This document shows, in pieces, positions 43,135 to 53,430 of a stretch of 64,000 nt of DNA. This DNA is from Candidula unifasciata. Its lineage: Eukaryota; Mollusca; Gastropoda; Stylommatophora; Geomitridae. Each line of letters starts with the position of its first letter. Position 1 is the first letter of the stretch. The notes below the pieces were generated by a model. It was given only the letters and a program-made list of their open reading frames with translations, was not told where the DNA came from and did no database searches. The stretch covers positions 647,501 to 711,500 of the forward strand of contig CAJHNH020006668.1 in assembly GCA_905116865.2 (NCBI GenBank). Direction: 5' to 3'. The translations under genes were made by a program, and so were the position numbers.

Positions 43135-43405
43135 AAATGGATGTCCCTATGTGAGTTACGTGGCCACACTGTGGGGGAAACAAGAATAGACCCACTGCCT
43201 CCTCAACAAGCATGTCGTAAGAGCTTCCTTTCGAAGTCGGAGTGCATCTACCCGAGAGGCAAGGAACCAATAATCCGCATACAATTAAGTCAGATCTGTT
43301 AAACGGATGTCCACATAACAAGCAGGTTTTGGAACATGACTAAAGTCAAGAGGCGGACAAACAACCAGAATTTACAGCCGGTGAACGCGAAGAAGAAGAA
43401 GGCAG
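43135..43405 (+). repeat. SINE-C copy
   Basis: Contains AATAGACCCACTGCCTCCTC, ACAAGCATGTCGTAAGAGCT, ATCTACCCGAGAGGCAAGGA, TAAGTCAGATCTGTTAAACG and GGTGAACGCGAAGAAGAAGA. Confidence 0.8.
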
Positions 43406-43968
43406 CTGGATGGGTCACAAGCAGTTGAAAACAAAGTAGATGATGACAGTTAAAACTAACAAATGCACGGTGATCTGCCTGAGTCCTCTACTTCATTAGT
43501 GACCATATATAAATTTTATAAAAGTACTTTTTCTTGAGATCAGTTAGTCTGTGGCTGTACTTCAGTGTTTTTAATTCACTGTTAACTGCTCAGCCACCTC
43601 GGGACATTTGTGAAAAGGCTGTAGTCGAAGACAAGGTAGGGAAGGGACAAGAGACACCCCGGCTGACATGTGAACCAACAGGGATCTTGACTTATGATAA
43701 AGCTGACCATTACAGCATGCTACCTGCGGGTTATTGCGACATAGCGAAGAAAATAGTCACACTGCAAGCGGCCGTTCGTACTGTCAAAGACGATTAAAGA
43801 AGCGTAGCTGTAACATCCAGAACTCAACAGCATGATGGGCCCCCAATGTATTAGGGCCCCTATGACAATCGCTTACAGGACTGCATTATGGCAAGTCACT
43901 TGATATACATAGATTCGCAGGGAGGCACTATGCTCGTTAGGCACCCGGGCAAGTGTCCAGAGGGCCTA
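43406..43968. other. No recognisable feature
   Basis: No gene or repeat family recognised. An 87-codon frame (43534-43797, +) has no motif. Confidence 0.4.
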
Positions 43969-43980
43969 TGCTTTAAGATG

Positions 43981-44211
43981 GTTAGTTGCATATCCTTTAC
44001 AGGACGTTGCAGAACCAACCCCAACAGCCCCTGACTGTTTTGTGGTTTTTTCTAGGCAAATTTACGTCCAGTAGTTTGCCATTGCTTCTGGAAGGTCGGC
44101 ATTCTTGATACCACTGTCGAAACCAACGCAAGGCGCATGGCCCGGAGCTGGGATCGAACCCGGCACCCCGACATTACGAGGCGTTCGCATCGACTTGGCC
44201 ACAGAGCCGAC
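43981..44211 (-). repeat. SINE-B copy, full length, 11-bp target duplication
   Basis: Identical GCTTTAAGATG lies at 43970-43980 and 44212-44222. The minus-strand head GTCGGCTCTGTGGCCAAGTC and B box GGGTTCGATCCCAGCTCCGG are intact, and the end is CCTGTAAAGGATATGCAACT. This defines the true ends of the family. Confidence 0.9.
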
Positions 44212-44254
44212 GCTTTAAGATGACACCAGCAATATCTTCTCCTTTCGACTAATA

Positions 44255-44448
44255 CAGCGGTTCTCAACATATGGGTTGCGATCCTTGGGGAGGGGGGGGG
44301 GCAGGTGGGGGAGGGGTCAATCCACTCTTTCACAGGAGTCGCATAAGACAAGCGGAAAACAAATATTCGTTGACGTTATAAAGAAGCATTGAAAATAATT
44401 TTACGTTATATCAAAGGGTCGCAGCATTAAGAAGGTTGCGAACTACTG
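44255..44448 (-). mobile_element. SPIN-like hAT MITE, copy 5
   Basis: The 194-bp element runs from CAGCGGTTCTCAACATATGG to GGTTGCGAACTACTG. Flanks GACTAATA (44247-44254) and GTCTAACA (44449-44456) match at 6 of 8. A broken G tract of about 30 bp fills the place where copy 1 has its C run. Confidence 0.8.
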
Positions 44449-44456
44449 GTCTAACA

Positions 44457-45370
44457 AGTCATAACTTTTTCGGGGAATTGACTCGATCTGTACAATCCAA
44501 CCAACCACAAACAAAGCTACAAGGGGCAATGGTGTGAGTCAGTTGCGTGATTACGCTCCACTGGAAATATTTCGACCGTATTAAAAGACATAACACTCTT
44601 TAAAAAAACCACAGTAGAGGGGAAAGACTGAAGGCACGTACGCAAAAGTCAGACAACGACACAAGCGGGGAGATAACATCAAGAGATTGGTGGAAAGCAG
44701 GCCGAACGAGTGCGCATCCAAGGAATAAGACAACTTGTGGGAGATCCATTGCGGCCAACATTCATTGTGGAGACAGAGCCTGATTGATTGATTGACCGTC
44801 TGATACACTCCAATAGAATCTAAAAGTCAGAAGAAACAGAACAACATATCCCGAGAAAGAAACTCCACGAACAACAACCCCATGGAAGCCGACAGCTAAC
44901 ACACAGTCAGAGATTATACCACTACTCACATTCCTCCGATTATAAAACCATAACCTGCCATTACCATTCCTATTTTCGCATTCAGACCACACTATCAGCA
45001 CCTCAAAATACCCCGTGGCAGCAGTACCACTAAATGCAACTATTTCGAACACTTTCAAACAGATCAACATATCAGGGGCAATCAACAGGTGCTAGAATGA
45101 GCTCTGGCCTTTCCAACAGGCTCGGGGTATAGCACCCAGAAGTGGGAACCAATCATGCGTTCAACGAGACAAACAACCAACACAACACCAATCGGCGGGT
45201 TTTCCAGATTAACTGATAAGAAGCTGTTTGTGAAAGTGTCACCCTATACCACACGGTGAAATCGAGAACGTTGTATGTGTGTGCACCTGATTTCGCTCTA
45301 CGTCGGAGATTACTATCTGTGTCAGTTGTCACTTGTCTAATGTTCAGTAGTGTGGTTGCTGCTATTAGTG
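44457..45370. other. No recognisable feature
   Basis: About 0.9 kb without a recognised family. Minus-strand frames of 75-107 codons overlap each other and show no motif. Confidence 0.4.
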
Positions 45371-45372
45371 CC

Positions 45373-45512
45373 AATACTCCCCCAGATCTGTAAAACAGAT
45401 GTGCACCCAGCACTCAAGTTCTTGATCAAGACCACAAGTGGACAAACAACCTGAGCTTTTCTACCGGAGTTTACAGGCAGTGAACGATAAGTAGAAGAAG
45501 AAGATCCGCATA
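45373..45512 (+). repeat. SINE-C 3' half
   Basis: Contains CCAGATCTGTAAAACAGATG and TTTCTACCGGAGTTTACAGG, then AGTGAACGATAAGTAGAAGA. Confidence 0.7.
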
Positions 45513-45555
45513 CTCTACATTTCTTCAAATGCCAAATGACTAATACACTGTCACT

Positions 45556-45870
45556 TATCATCATCATGTAGCAGGTCCTTTGCAGAACGTCACTCTCATC
45601 ACAGTCTGCCTGAAAGAAACTCGGTCTCTCGCCAGTTCTCCCGCCTCATGCGCTTTCACACTCAAAGAGTCACTTATATCCTGTGCCCATCTTCGTGTCG
45701 GTCGGTCGGCCCCTGCCCCTCCTTCCTCGTACTATGCCTTCTGCTATAATTTTTTCCAATCCGTCGTGGCGTTTGATATGACCAAAATATTTCAGCTTCC
45801 AAGACAGGATGCTGTTTATTAGCCAATCTTCCTTTATGTTGAGATTTTTTAAGATGTCAATATTTCTCAT
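45556..45870 (-). mobile_element. LINE G 3' end
   Basis: A 66-codon minus-strand frame reads DILKNLNIKEDWLINSILSW then KLKYFGHIKRHDGLEKIIAE and RGRRGRGRPTDTKMGTGYK. The WLxxSIxxxKLKYFGHIKR and GRGRPT blocks are the C-terminus of a non-LTR reverse transcriptase. A short 3' untranslated part follows, ending GACCTGCTACATGATGATGA with a (GAT)n tail. The two other copies (47846-48080, 58601-58938) share the same end. Confidence 0.75.
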
Positions 45871-46077
45871 CTTCTTTGTACACTGTCACTAGTTACAGCA
45901 AAAGAGAACATAATTGCAAGAAGCAGAGTTACAGATAAAGTAAGACAAACCGGCAGCCATACAAGGCCAGCCTACCAGAAACGCATAAGAAAATCAACTA
46001 AAACAAGCCAGAGATGTGAGACAACAGTGAGACCAACCCTTTTCTGATACAAGACATAACTGTACAAGTAAACCTTT

Positions 46078-46325
46078 CTTCTTCTTCTTCACATTCCCCA
46101 GATGTAAACAGCCGTTTGGTCGTCCATTTCTGGACAGAACAGCTGTTTTAGAGCTTGAGCGTGCACATCCATTTTACAGATCCTGCTTATGCAGACCGCC
46201 AGTTCCTCACCTGGTAGCACCCCTAATTGGTAATCTTTTACGACATGCTTCCTGTGGTGGGGGGTGGGGGGGGTCAAGGGGGCCTATTCTCTCCTCACAC
46301 GCCAACCGGGGACCTAGAACCTACA
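46078..46325 (-). repeat. SINE-C copy, decayed
   Basis: Plus-strand order CTTCTTCTTCTTCACATTCC, TTTGGTCGTCCATTTCTGGA, CACATCCATTTTACAGATCC and TTTTACGACATGCTTCCTGT, then a G-rich tract and a degraded 5' end. Confidence 0.7.
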
Positions 46326-46736
46326 CTTGGAAAGCACTGTGAAATCAACTAAACAGTTAATACGTTTAGAAAATAGGAGGCTTAAACACAGCAAGAATGA
46401 ATTGAACAAATTAATCTGAATACTTTAGATAATTTCAGATAAAACTATAAATTCTAGAGAGGTATGAACTATTATTTATGATGTGTGGGGTGACCTGTTC
46501 TATTCATCAAGCTATGTGAAGTGTTAGGCTTTCATATGGTTTATGTCCCAACATACAGTTTGGCTTCTTAGCTTTTATTTTTTAAACAGCAAACAGGCAC
46601 CATTTGCCCTTTTCTTTAAGTCTAAAAATTAGGTAGATAAAAGGGGCTTAGGCGTTGCAAACATGCTCAATATTACCGGGGCACCGTTTTCAAACCTAGC
46701 TAAGGGAGATGTGGTAGCAGACCACCCTGTGTTGGT
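46326..46736. other. No recognisable feature
   Basis: AT-rich, nothing recognised. Confidence 0.4.
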
Positions 46737-46880
46737 TTTGACAGTTGTATCGGCCGTTCAGTGAGGAGTGGCAAACTACTGAACATTAAATCGCCTTGTG
46801 GAACCACTGACAGTAAAAATATGCTGGGGTTGGTACTGTAACGTCCTGTACGGGATACCAATTACCTTTAACATTCTTGA
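46737..46880 (+). repeat. SINE-B 3' half, decayed
   Basis: Contains GTGGCAAACTACTGAACATT, TGCTGGGGTTGGTACTGTAA and CGTCCTGTACGGGATACC. Confidence 0.65.
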
Positions 46881-47020
46881 TACATTGCTAGTCAGAATGC
46901 ATAAAGAGACATGAATGAGTGGACCGATCGGCACTGATGCCAGTGGGAAGACACATGGAAAGAATTTACATGGAAAGAATTTATACAATCAACCATGTAT
47001 AAAGTGGTGGATAACGACAA

Positions 47021-47262
47021 GTTAAAGTCAAGAGGATCGACTTCATTGCACCAGGTTTTATCCCACATGGCTCGGTCTCACTCCACAAAACAGCTAGCAG
47101 GCCTGCTGAGAATATAGCACAAAGCAGGAACTCCATAGCTTCGGCGACGATTCCCAGTGATCTCCGTAAATATCACACCCATGAACTGAACGACTCAGCC
47201 GTGAAATGAACCCACAGGCTTTAGAGCAGAGGCAAATGGCTTGATCCCTTCTCTATCCGACG
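47021..47262 (-). repeat. SINE-E copy, decayed
   Basis: Plus-strand order TTAAAGTCAAGAGGATCGAC, CACATGGCTCGGTCTCACTC, AGGAACTCCATAGCTTCGGC, GAACCCACAGGCTTTAGAGC and GGCAAATGGCTTGATCC. Confidence 0.75.
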
Positions 47263-47845
47263 ATAACCCAGCTATAAGATTTGGGTGAAGCACGTGTATG
47301 TAGCCTTGAAGACCAAGATAGGAGATATTTATAATGAACGTTATACGTGAACTGGTAATCTTAGTTTCAGCTTAATTGCAAACTGGTTACCCCATAGTTG
47401 CTCCGCTCCTGTGCCAACAAAAAATATTTTCCAAATGAAATTCGCAGTATACAAAGTCATGCCATGCACTCAACTCAGAAGCTGGGCAACAAAGGTACTT
47501 TGGGATGGGTGCTGCCTCGAAAACTTATTAAAATGAATGCCCAACGTGCAGTGACTTTGAACGTAATAATATAACTGAACATATAAATTCTCCATGTACC
47601 ATTATCATTATTTGCAGCAGTCTGCAACCTAGCATATAAGTGATGCTTTGTATTCATAACAAAGCAAATGGGTCAAATCCAAATCAAGCTGGTGCATTTA
47701 CTTACTTAGGTACCCATACATAACAGCAAATGAAGATGTATAAACGAAGTTAAATGTAGAACAGTTCAATCTATTTTACTGCAGCATTTCATAGGATAAA
47801 GAAATCTAAATTAATTTTTTTAGATGAGAAAGAGTTCTGTAATTG
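47263..47845. other. No recognisable feature
   Basis: No gene or repeat family recognised. Confidence 0.4.
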
Positions 47846-48080
47846 ATGTCATCATCATCTTTATGTAGCAGGTCCTTTGCAGAACGTCGCTCTCATCACA
47901 GAAACTCGGTCTCCTGCCAGTTCTCCCGCCTCATGAACTTTCACACGCAAGTAGTCACTAATATCATGTGCCCATCTTCGTGTCGGTCGGCCCCTGCCCC
48001 CGGTATCATGCATTCTGCTATAATTTTTTCCAATCCATCGTGGTGCTTGATTTGACCAAAATATTTCAGCTTTGGAAAAG
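47846..48080 (-). mobile_element. LINE G 3' end
   Basis: Shares with 45556-45870 the blocks GTAGCAGGTCCTTTGCAGAA, CCCATCTTCGTGTCGGTCGG and TAATTTTTTCCAATCCATCG, then GACCAAAATATTTCAGCTTT. It is a shorter, further decayed copy with a (GAT)n-like tail at its left. Confidence 0.75.
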
Positions 48081-48109
48081 GATGAATTATGGACAGTCAG
48101 TGACTAGTG

Positions 48110-49165
48110 TACAATTATAAAGAAGCATTAAGCCATGCTTTTACAGAAGAGTGAGAAGACTATGCATAGACTTTTTAAAAAAAAAATTATGCAAATATCT
48201 TAAAATAAATTAACTCAAAATGATTACTTGCATGAGAAAATCAACATCCTTTGGGTATCTCTGAGAAGGAGGAAACTGCAGCACGTCCTGACAAGTGAAA
48301 GTTGGAGAAGACAAGAAACGAACAGAGACAAAGAAATAAATTACTGGACAGTTGGAGAAGACAAGAGGCGAACAGAAACAAAGAAATAAATTACTGGACA
48401 GTTGGAGAAGACAAGAGGCGAACAGAGACAAAGAAATAAATTACTGGGCAATTGGAGAAGACAAGAGGCGAACGGAGAAAAAAGACATAAATTACTGGAC
48501 AGTTGGAAAAGACAAGGGGTGAATAGAGAAAAAGAAATAAATTACTGGACAGATGGAGAAGACAAGGGGTGGACAGAGACAAAGAAATAAATTACTGGAC
48601 AAATGGAGAAGACAAGAGGTGAACAGAGACAAAGAAATATATTACTGGACAATTGGAGAAGACAAGAGATGAACAGAGACAAAGAAAAAAATGACTGGAC
48701 AGTTGGAGAAGACAAGAGGTGAACAGAGACAAAGAAATATATTACTGGACAATTGGAGAAGACAAGAAGCGAACAGAGAAAAAGAAATAAATTACTGGAC
48801 AGTTGGAGAAGACAAGGGGTGAACAAAAAAACAAAAAACAAAAATTACTGGACATTTGGAGAAGATAAGGGGTGAACAGAGACAAAGAAATAAATTAGTG
48901 GACAGTTAGAGAAGACAAGAGGTGAATGGAGTCAGAGAAATAAATTGCTGGACAGTTTGAGAAGACAAGATGTGAACGGAGATGAACAGAGACAAAGAAA
49001 ACAATTACTGGACAGTTGAAGAAGACAAGATGTGAGCGGAGATGAACAGAGACAAAGAAATAAATTGCTGGACAGTTTGGCATCATGGCATGCCGGATCA
49101 TCTGGGTCAGAAATTACTGACAGTACATTAACAGAAGTCTTAGGACTAGCATGCATGATTTCCAC
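48110..49165 (+). mobile_element. RTE-like LINE 3' fragment containing a minisatellite
   Basis: Left of the array the translation gives CFYRRVRRLCIDFL (48136-48177), matching MWFYRRMLRIPWTA of the RTE at 55987-57135. Then MRKSTSFGYL and RRRKLQHVLTSE match RRQSSFFGHVMRRGKIEYVV. Right of the array it gives NKLLDSLASWHAGSSGSEIT and then LACMISTATQNG. The block between GxRxRGRxRQK and LLDSL, normally present once, is repeated about 15 times (48290-49075). Confidence 0.75.
48290..49075. repeat. Minisatellite, 50-51-bp unit, about 15 copies, derived from RTE coding sequence
   Basis: The unit is GGAGAAGACAAGAGGTGAAC plus AGAGACAAAGAAATAAATTA plus CTGGACAGTT. The period is 50 bp in the first units (ACAAGAGGCG at 48361, 48411 and 48461), later 50-52. 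One frame of each unit reads EKTRGEQRQRNKLLDSW, which is the RTE C-terminal block. A period of 50 breaks the reading frame, so the array is not coding. Confidence 0.9.
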
Positions 49166-49200
49166 AGCCACCCAAAATGGACTACAACATTCATTTTTTA

Positions 49201-49691
49201 CACATCATGAGGTGTTGCAATAATATAAGGGAAATAATCAACTTTATAAAATGTTTTATCTACAACATACTAAAATTATGGTTCGTACCTTCTATACAAC
49301 ATCCCCACAAGGACAAAACATTAAAAATACAGTGCAGACCATCTGAAGTGATCTCGGATGTAGTGAATTTTTGTTGTGAAGAACAATTTGTTTACCCCCC
49401 CCCCCCCCCCCTCGGCCAATTTACTAGCTTGAATTCTTTTCTGAATTAGAGGGATTTCTGTTGAGGAGAACCATTTCTTAGGTCCCTGGGGAGGTTTCCT
49501 TTTCAGATCTTCACTGTATTTACAATTAAAATACAGATAATATGGAAATCACAGAAGAATTAAAAATGATTCATTTAATGAACAAACAAATGTCAACAGC
49601 TTGGAGGAAGAAAACTGCACACTGGTTCACTAAAGCAAACAGCCACAGAAATTAAACAGGCAAATCTATCTTCCTTAATTAACCTCACAGC
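49201..49691. other. No recognisable feature except a C run
   Basis: A C run of about 18 lies near 49395-49412. No gene or repeat family was recognised around it. Confidence 0.4.
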
Positions 49692-49930
49692 GAGAGCTGC
49701 CGCAGTGTAGTGGCTAGGTCATGTGTTCAGGTCCTGATGGAGCCAGACTTCTTGAAAAATGACCTTGGCTCTCAGGTCAACCCAGCCTTGAGTGGGTCCC
49801 AGGTAGTCCTGGAAAGTCAAGGTGACCGGCATAATGCTAACCACATCACCTACCCATGCCAACTGGTCTAACCCTATATGCCCAATAAGCATGAAAGCGT
49901 AGAAAAATGTAATTAACTCCACTTACTTAA
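49692..49930 (+). repeat. SINE-A copy
   Basis: The head GAGCTGCCGCAGTGTAGTGG is kept, but the B-box region is changed (GTGTTCAGGTCCTGATGG). The body continues to TAACCCTATATGCCCAATAA and AAAATGTAATTAACTCC. Confidence 0.75.
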
Positions 49931-50044
49931 CCGCAGAGGACTGCAGAAAACACCAAGCAGGTTTAGTAACCTAAATGTAACTTTTCTGGAGGTTGAATAG
50001 GGTATCCGGGATTTGCCCTGCTCCTTTACCATCAAGACTGAGCT

Positions 50045-50335
50045 TTTCTTTTTCTTCCTCATGTTTACCAGCTGTAATCTCCAGCGGAAAGTTCTGGTTG
50101 TTCATCCACTTCTGGACTGTAGTCCTGCTACAGAACCTGAGTGTTGAATGTGCATCCATTTTACAGATCTGACTTACATGTATGCAGACTGTCGGTTCTT
50201 TGCCTCTCAGGCAGATGCACTCCAACTTCGAAGGAAGCTCCAAATTAGTCGACTCTTACAACAAACTATTGGGTAGGCAGTGGGTCTATTTTTGTTGTCC
50301 CTATAACAGGGCCCAGAACCCACTCAGGGAACCAA
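50045..50335 (-). repeat. SINE-C copy, well kept
   Basis: Plus-strand order TTTTTCTTCCTCATGTTTAC, ATCTCCAGCGGAAAGTTCTG, CATCCATTTTACAGATCTGA, CTTTGCCTCTCAGGCAGATG, TTAGTCGACTCTTACAACAA and ACAGGGCCCAGAACCCACTC then AGGGA. Confidence 0.85.
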
Positions 50336-50554
50336 GATTTTAATATCAGGGTGTCAAACTTTCGGGTAGCAGCCCAGGGGGGAGAAAACAGAAGGAGGAT
50401 AGCAATGAATCAAGCACACCTTAACTGGACTTCAGGCTTCTTTAAAACTAATGGATTCCATATTCAACCGCTCTATTATACTTGTCATAAAAGTGCTTTG
50501 TTAAAAGGTCAAATTGGGATCCTGGGATTTGCTCTTGCTGGATCCCCACCTTAA
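50336..50554. other. No recognisable feature
   Basis: Short unannotated stretch between SINEs. Confidence 0.4.
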
Positions 50555-50564
50555 TAGTGTCTCT

Positions 50565-50843
50565 TTGGGAGTCGCCGAGGTGTAGCAGCTAGACGGTCGT
50601 CTGCAGAACGGTGAGTTCCTGTCCTGGTGGAGCCAGACTTACTTTTTTTATGACCACAACTCTTCTCAGGTCGATCCAACATTTGAGTGGGTACCAGGTA
50701 AAGTCCTGAGAAATAAAGGTGGCTAGTGTGATGCTGACAATACAGGCCACCAAGTGTCGACTGGTCTATAAAATATAGATCTAACACTATATAACCAATA
50801 TGCCTGAGAGCGTGGAAAAGGGTCCTTTACTTTGTTTTTATAT
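50565..50843 (+). repeat. SINE-A copy, full length
   Basis: Flanks TAGTGTCTCT (50555-50564) and TAGAGTCTCT (50844-50853) match at 9 of 10. The head GGAGTCGCCGAGGTGTAGCA is kept. The end is GTGGAAAAGGGTCCTTTACT. Confidence 0.85.
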
Positions 50844-51124
50844 TAGAGTCTCTAAGTTACTGGGTGTTAATCTTTCTGCCTGCAATCCTAGAGAGGAAAG
50901 TTTTTTTTTAAATAGGCAAAGCAAAGTTTTCTTAAAGTAATTTAAAAGAAAAAAAAACTACAGTTAACCAGGTTATCTCAGATTGTGACCATAATGAAGT
51001 GCCTTGCCAAATGAAATAAGTAAACAGGTTTAAAAAAAAAAAAAAGTCTACAAGATTAAAACCTGAAGGATGAGAATCAAAGCCCTGAATCCCTGTTCAA
51101 CCATTTACCCATACAGCACAGTTG

Positions 51125-51365
51125 TTAGCGTTCACTGGTTGTTCATCCACTTCTGGACTTTAAGTCTTTTTTCCAGAACCTGAGTGTTGTGTGTGCATCT
51201 GTTTTACAGAAATGACACATCTGCATGATCTGTTGGTTCCTCACCTCTCAGGCAGGTGCACTAAGACTTTGAAGGAAGCTTCCAATTAGTCGACTCTTAC
51301 GACAGGTAGGAGTGGATCTATTCTGGTTTCCCCTATAATAGGGCCCCAGAACCCACACAGGGATT
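51125..51365 (-). repeat. SINE-C copy
   Basis: Plus-strand order GTTCATCCACTTCTGGACTT, GCATCTGTTTTACAGAAATG, CCTCACCTCTCAGGCAGGTG, TTAGTCGACTCTTACGACAG and AGGGCCCCAGAACCCACACA then GGGA. The (GAA)n tail side is lost. Confidence 0.8.
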
Positions 51366-51408
51366 ATAACCATTGTGCCCTAAGAGGGCTCATAGTTTCA
51401 GCAAGAAC

Positions 51409-51545
51409 AGTTAGTTATGCATCCTTTACGGGACATTTCAGAAACAACCCCAGCATCTTGTTGACAGTTTTGGTTTTGCTAGGCAATTTTATGTTCAGCA
51501 GTTTGCCACTTTTTTCTAAACGGTCGCTTCTCTGTTGAAATCAAA
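51409..51545 (-). repeat. SINE-B 3' half, decayed
   Basis: Contains GCATCCTTTACGGGACATTT, AACAACCCCAGCATCTTGTT and GTTCAGCAGTTTGCCACTTT. Confidence 0.65.
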
Positions 51546-51552
51546 GACTTCC

Positions 51553-51836
51553 CATTTAGGTTCTGGACCCCATTGTGGAGATAAAAAAGACCTTCTGCAC
51601 TCCTTAATAAGCATGTCATAAGTTGACTAAACAGGGGTTTCTTTCAAGGTCACAGTGCATCTGCCTGAGAGGCAAAAAACCAACAGTCTGCACATACAAA
51701 AGTCAGATCTGCAAAACAGATGTACATGCACAACTCAAGTTCTGTAAAAAAAAAAGACCAAAGTTCAGAAGTGGATGAACGAACTCAAATTTTCACAGGA
51801 GTTTACTGCCGGTGAACATGAAGAAGAAACCAAGGC
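51553..51836 (+). repeat. SINE-C copy
   Basis: Contains TTAGGTTCTGGACCCCATTG, AATAAGCATGTCATAAGTTG, GCATCTGCCTGAGAGGCAAA, AAAGTCAGATCTGCAAAACA and GGTGAACATGAAGAAGAA. It is tail-out relative to the previous SINE-C. Confidence 0.8.
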
Positions 51837-51938
51837 GGTGTGCTACCAAATCGCACACAACTGGAATAACACGGGGCACCTCTGAATTATGAAGCACGTT
51901 CACACTTATTAAGCCATAGACACTGTCAGTTTCAGTAA

Positions 51939-52063
51939 ACAAAACAAAACCCTTATCTTCCACATGGTCCTGAACAAATAAACAAAACAAAACACTTACC
52001 TTCAACATGGTCCTGTGTTGTTTGGGTCCGCTCTGATTCCTTCAGTCTTTTATCAGAACTCAT
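51939..52063 (-). CDS. Possible first coding exon with duplicated splice-donor region (unsure)
   Basis: On the minus strand an ATG at 52063 opens 64 bases (21 codons plus one base) reading MSSDKRLKESERTQTTQDHV then E. It ends at 52000 before GTAAGT, a perfect consensus splice donor. The next 43 bp repeat the exon end: GGACCATGTTGAAGGTAAGT and GGACCATGTGGAAGATAAGG, each followed by GTTTTGTTTTGTTTA. The second copy lacks the GT and sits after a TTTGTTCAG that could act as an acceptor. The product is unknown. No later exon was identified, so this may be chance. Confidence 0.3.
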
Positions 52064-52978
52064 CCACGCTGCTTCAACAATGAAATGTTTGTTTTGTGAG
52101 AAGACACTTTATGTTGATTAATTACTCTAAACTGTGAACGAAATAGCTCCTGATGATAGTGCTAGTCAAAAACAACATCTGTTACTGGCAGTCACAAAAC
52201 AACACTTGTCAATGGTAGTAACCAAACTCTAGTCAATGGATTTCCTCTCTATACAGAAGGTTTTGATTTTTCAATGTCCCAACTTTAGAAATTTCTAAAT
52301 CAAACTTGTTCCATGACTCCAATAAAATAACTAACGTGCAATGCCTCAAAGATGAAACAACATGGGGTTGAATGTTTGAAGAAACAACTATAAATGTCTC
52401 AGACTAACAGATAACACCACCGTTCTATCTCACAGAATGTTGCAAAAGACATTTACTGTGGCAGCAAATACAATAATCTTAGGGCTAATTATTAGCAGTA
52501 AGAGTGCTGAGCAAGTTCCACGTGTGTCTGAGCCAAGTACAAGTGCAAAAATGATTTGCAACCATCACTCTAAGCCCTAGTGTCCACTGATATATCAGTC
52601 TAAGATAAATTTCAGCCGACTCATTTATGCTGACCATTGACAAACATTACTAACGCTGAATTCTTGGTTAAATCAATTCACCGGTTAGGAGTGAATTCCA
52701 ATATTGATTCATCTAAATAACATGTGAACTTCTGTTTCGATGAATAAGCCAGACAGATTTAATTCAGGCAAGTCGTTATGCAAATCTAGTGATCATAAGG
52801 TTCAGGTCTGTTCTGCCAGAAATAACTGCTGTGTTGATCTGTTGTCAATCGGAAGTGAAGCCTACACTGGAGTCATCTGCTGTGCTGTTCGGCTGTTTTA
52901 GAAATAGAAATTAAAATGTGTTGTTTTAATGAACAAACATAAAATAATTGTGTATGTATATATGTATAGGTTTGTGTA
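52064..52978. other. No recognisable repeat; possible upstream gene region
   Basis: About 0.9 kb without a recognised family. If the exon at 52000-52063 is real, this would be its upstream region on the minus strand. I see no convincing TATA or initiator element. Confidence 0.4.
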
Positions 52979-53136
52979 TGTCTTCTTCTTGTTCAGTGGC
53001 TGTAAACTTGGGCAGAAAGTTCTGGACTTTGGTCTTGTTCCTGAACTTGAGTACTCAGTATTGTGTGCACATCTGTTTTACAGATCTGCATATTTGTAAA
53101 CAACAGACTGTTGATCATGTTTACTATTTAAACGAT
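52979..53136 (-). repeat. SINE-C 3' part, cut by SINE-A
   Basis: Plus-strand order GTCTTCTTCTTGTTCAGTGG, GTAAACTTGGGCAGAAAGTT and CACATCTGTTTTACAGATCT. It then fades just before the SINE-A insertion. Confidence 0.7.
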
Positions 53137-53148
53137 AATCATGTTTTA

Positions 53149-53418
53149 TAAGTAAAAAAAGTAAAGGAACCTTATCCACGCCTTTAGGCATACAGGGCTA
53201 GACCTATATTTTTATAGACCAATCGGCACAAGATGGGTGATGTGGTCAACATCACGCCCGTCGCCTTTACTTCCCGGGGCTGCACCCGGTACGTATTCAA
53301 GGCTGGGTCAACCTAAGAGCCAAGGTAATTTTTTTTTAAAGTCCGGCTACGCCAGGGAGCGAACCCATGACTTTCCGATCAGCGGCGAGCATCAAGCCGC
53401 TCCACCACGGGGACTCCC
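53149..53418 (-). repeat. SINE-A copy, full length, perfect 12-bp target duplication
   Basis: Identical AATCATGTTTTA lies at 53137-53148 and 53419-53430. The minus-strand head GGAGTCCCCGTGGTGGAGCG and B box GTCATGGGTTCGCTCCCTGG are intact. The perfect duplication marks it as one of the younger copies here. Confidence 0.9.
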
Positions 53419-53430
53419 AATCATGTTTTA

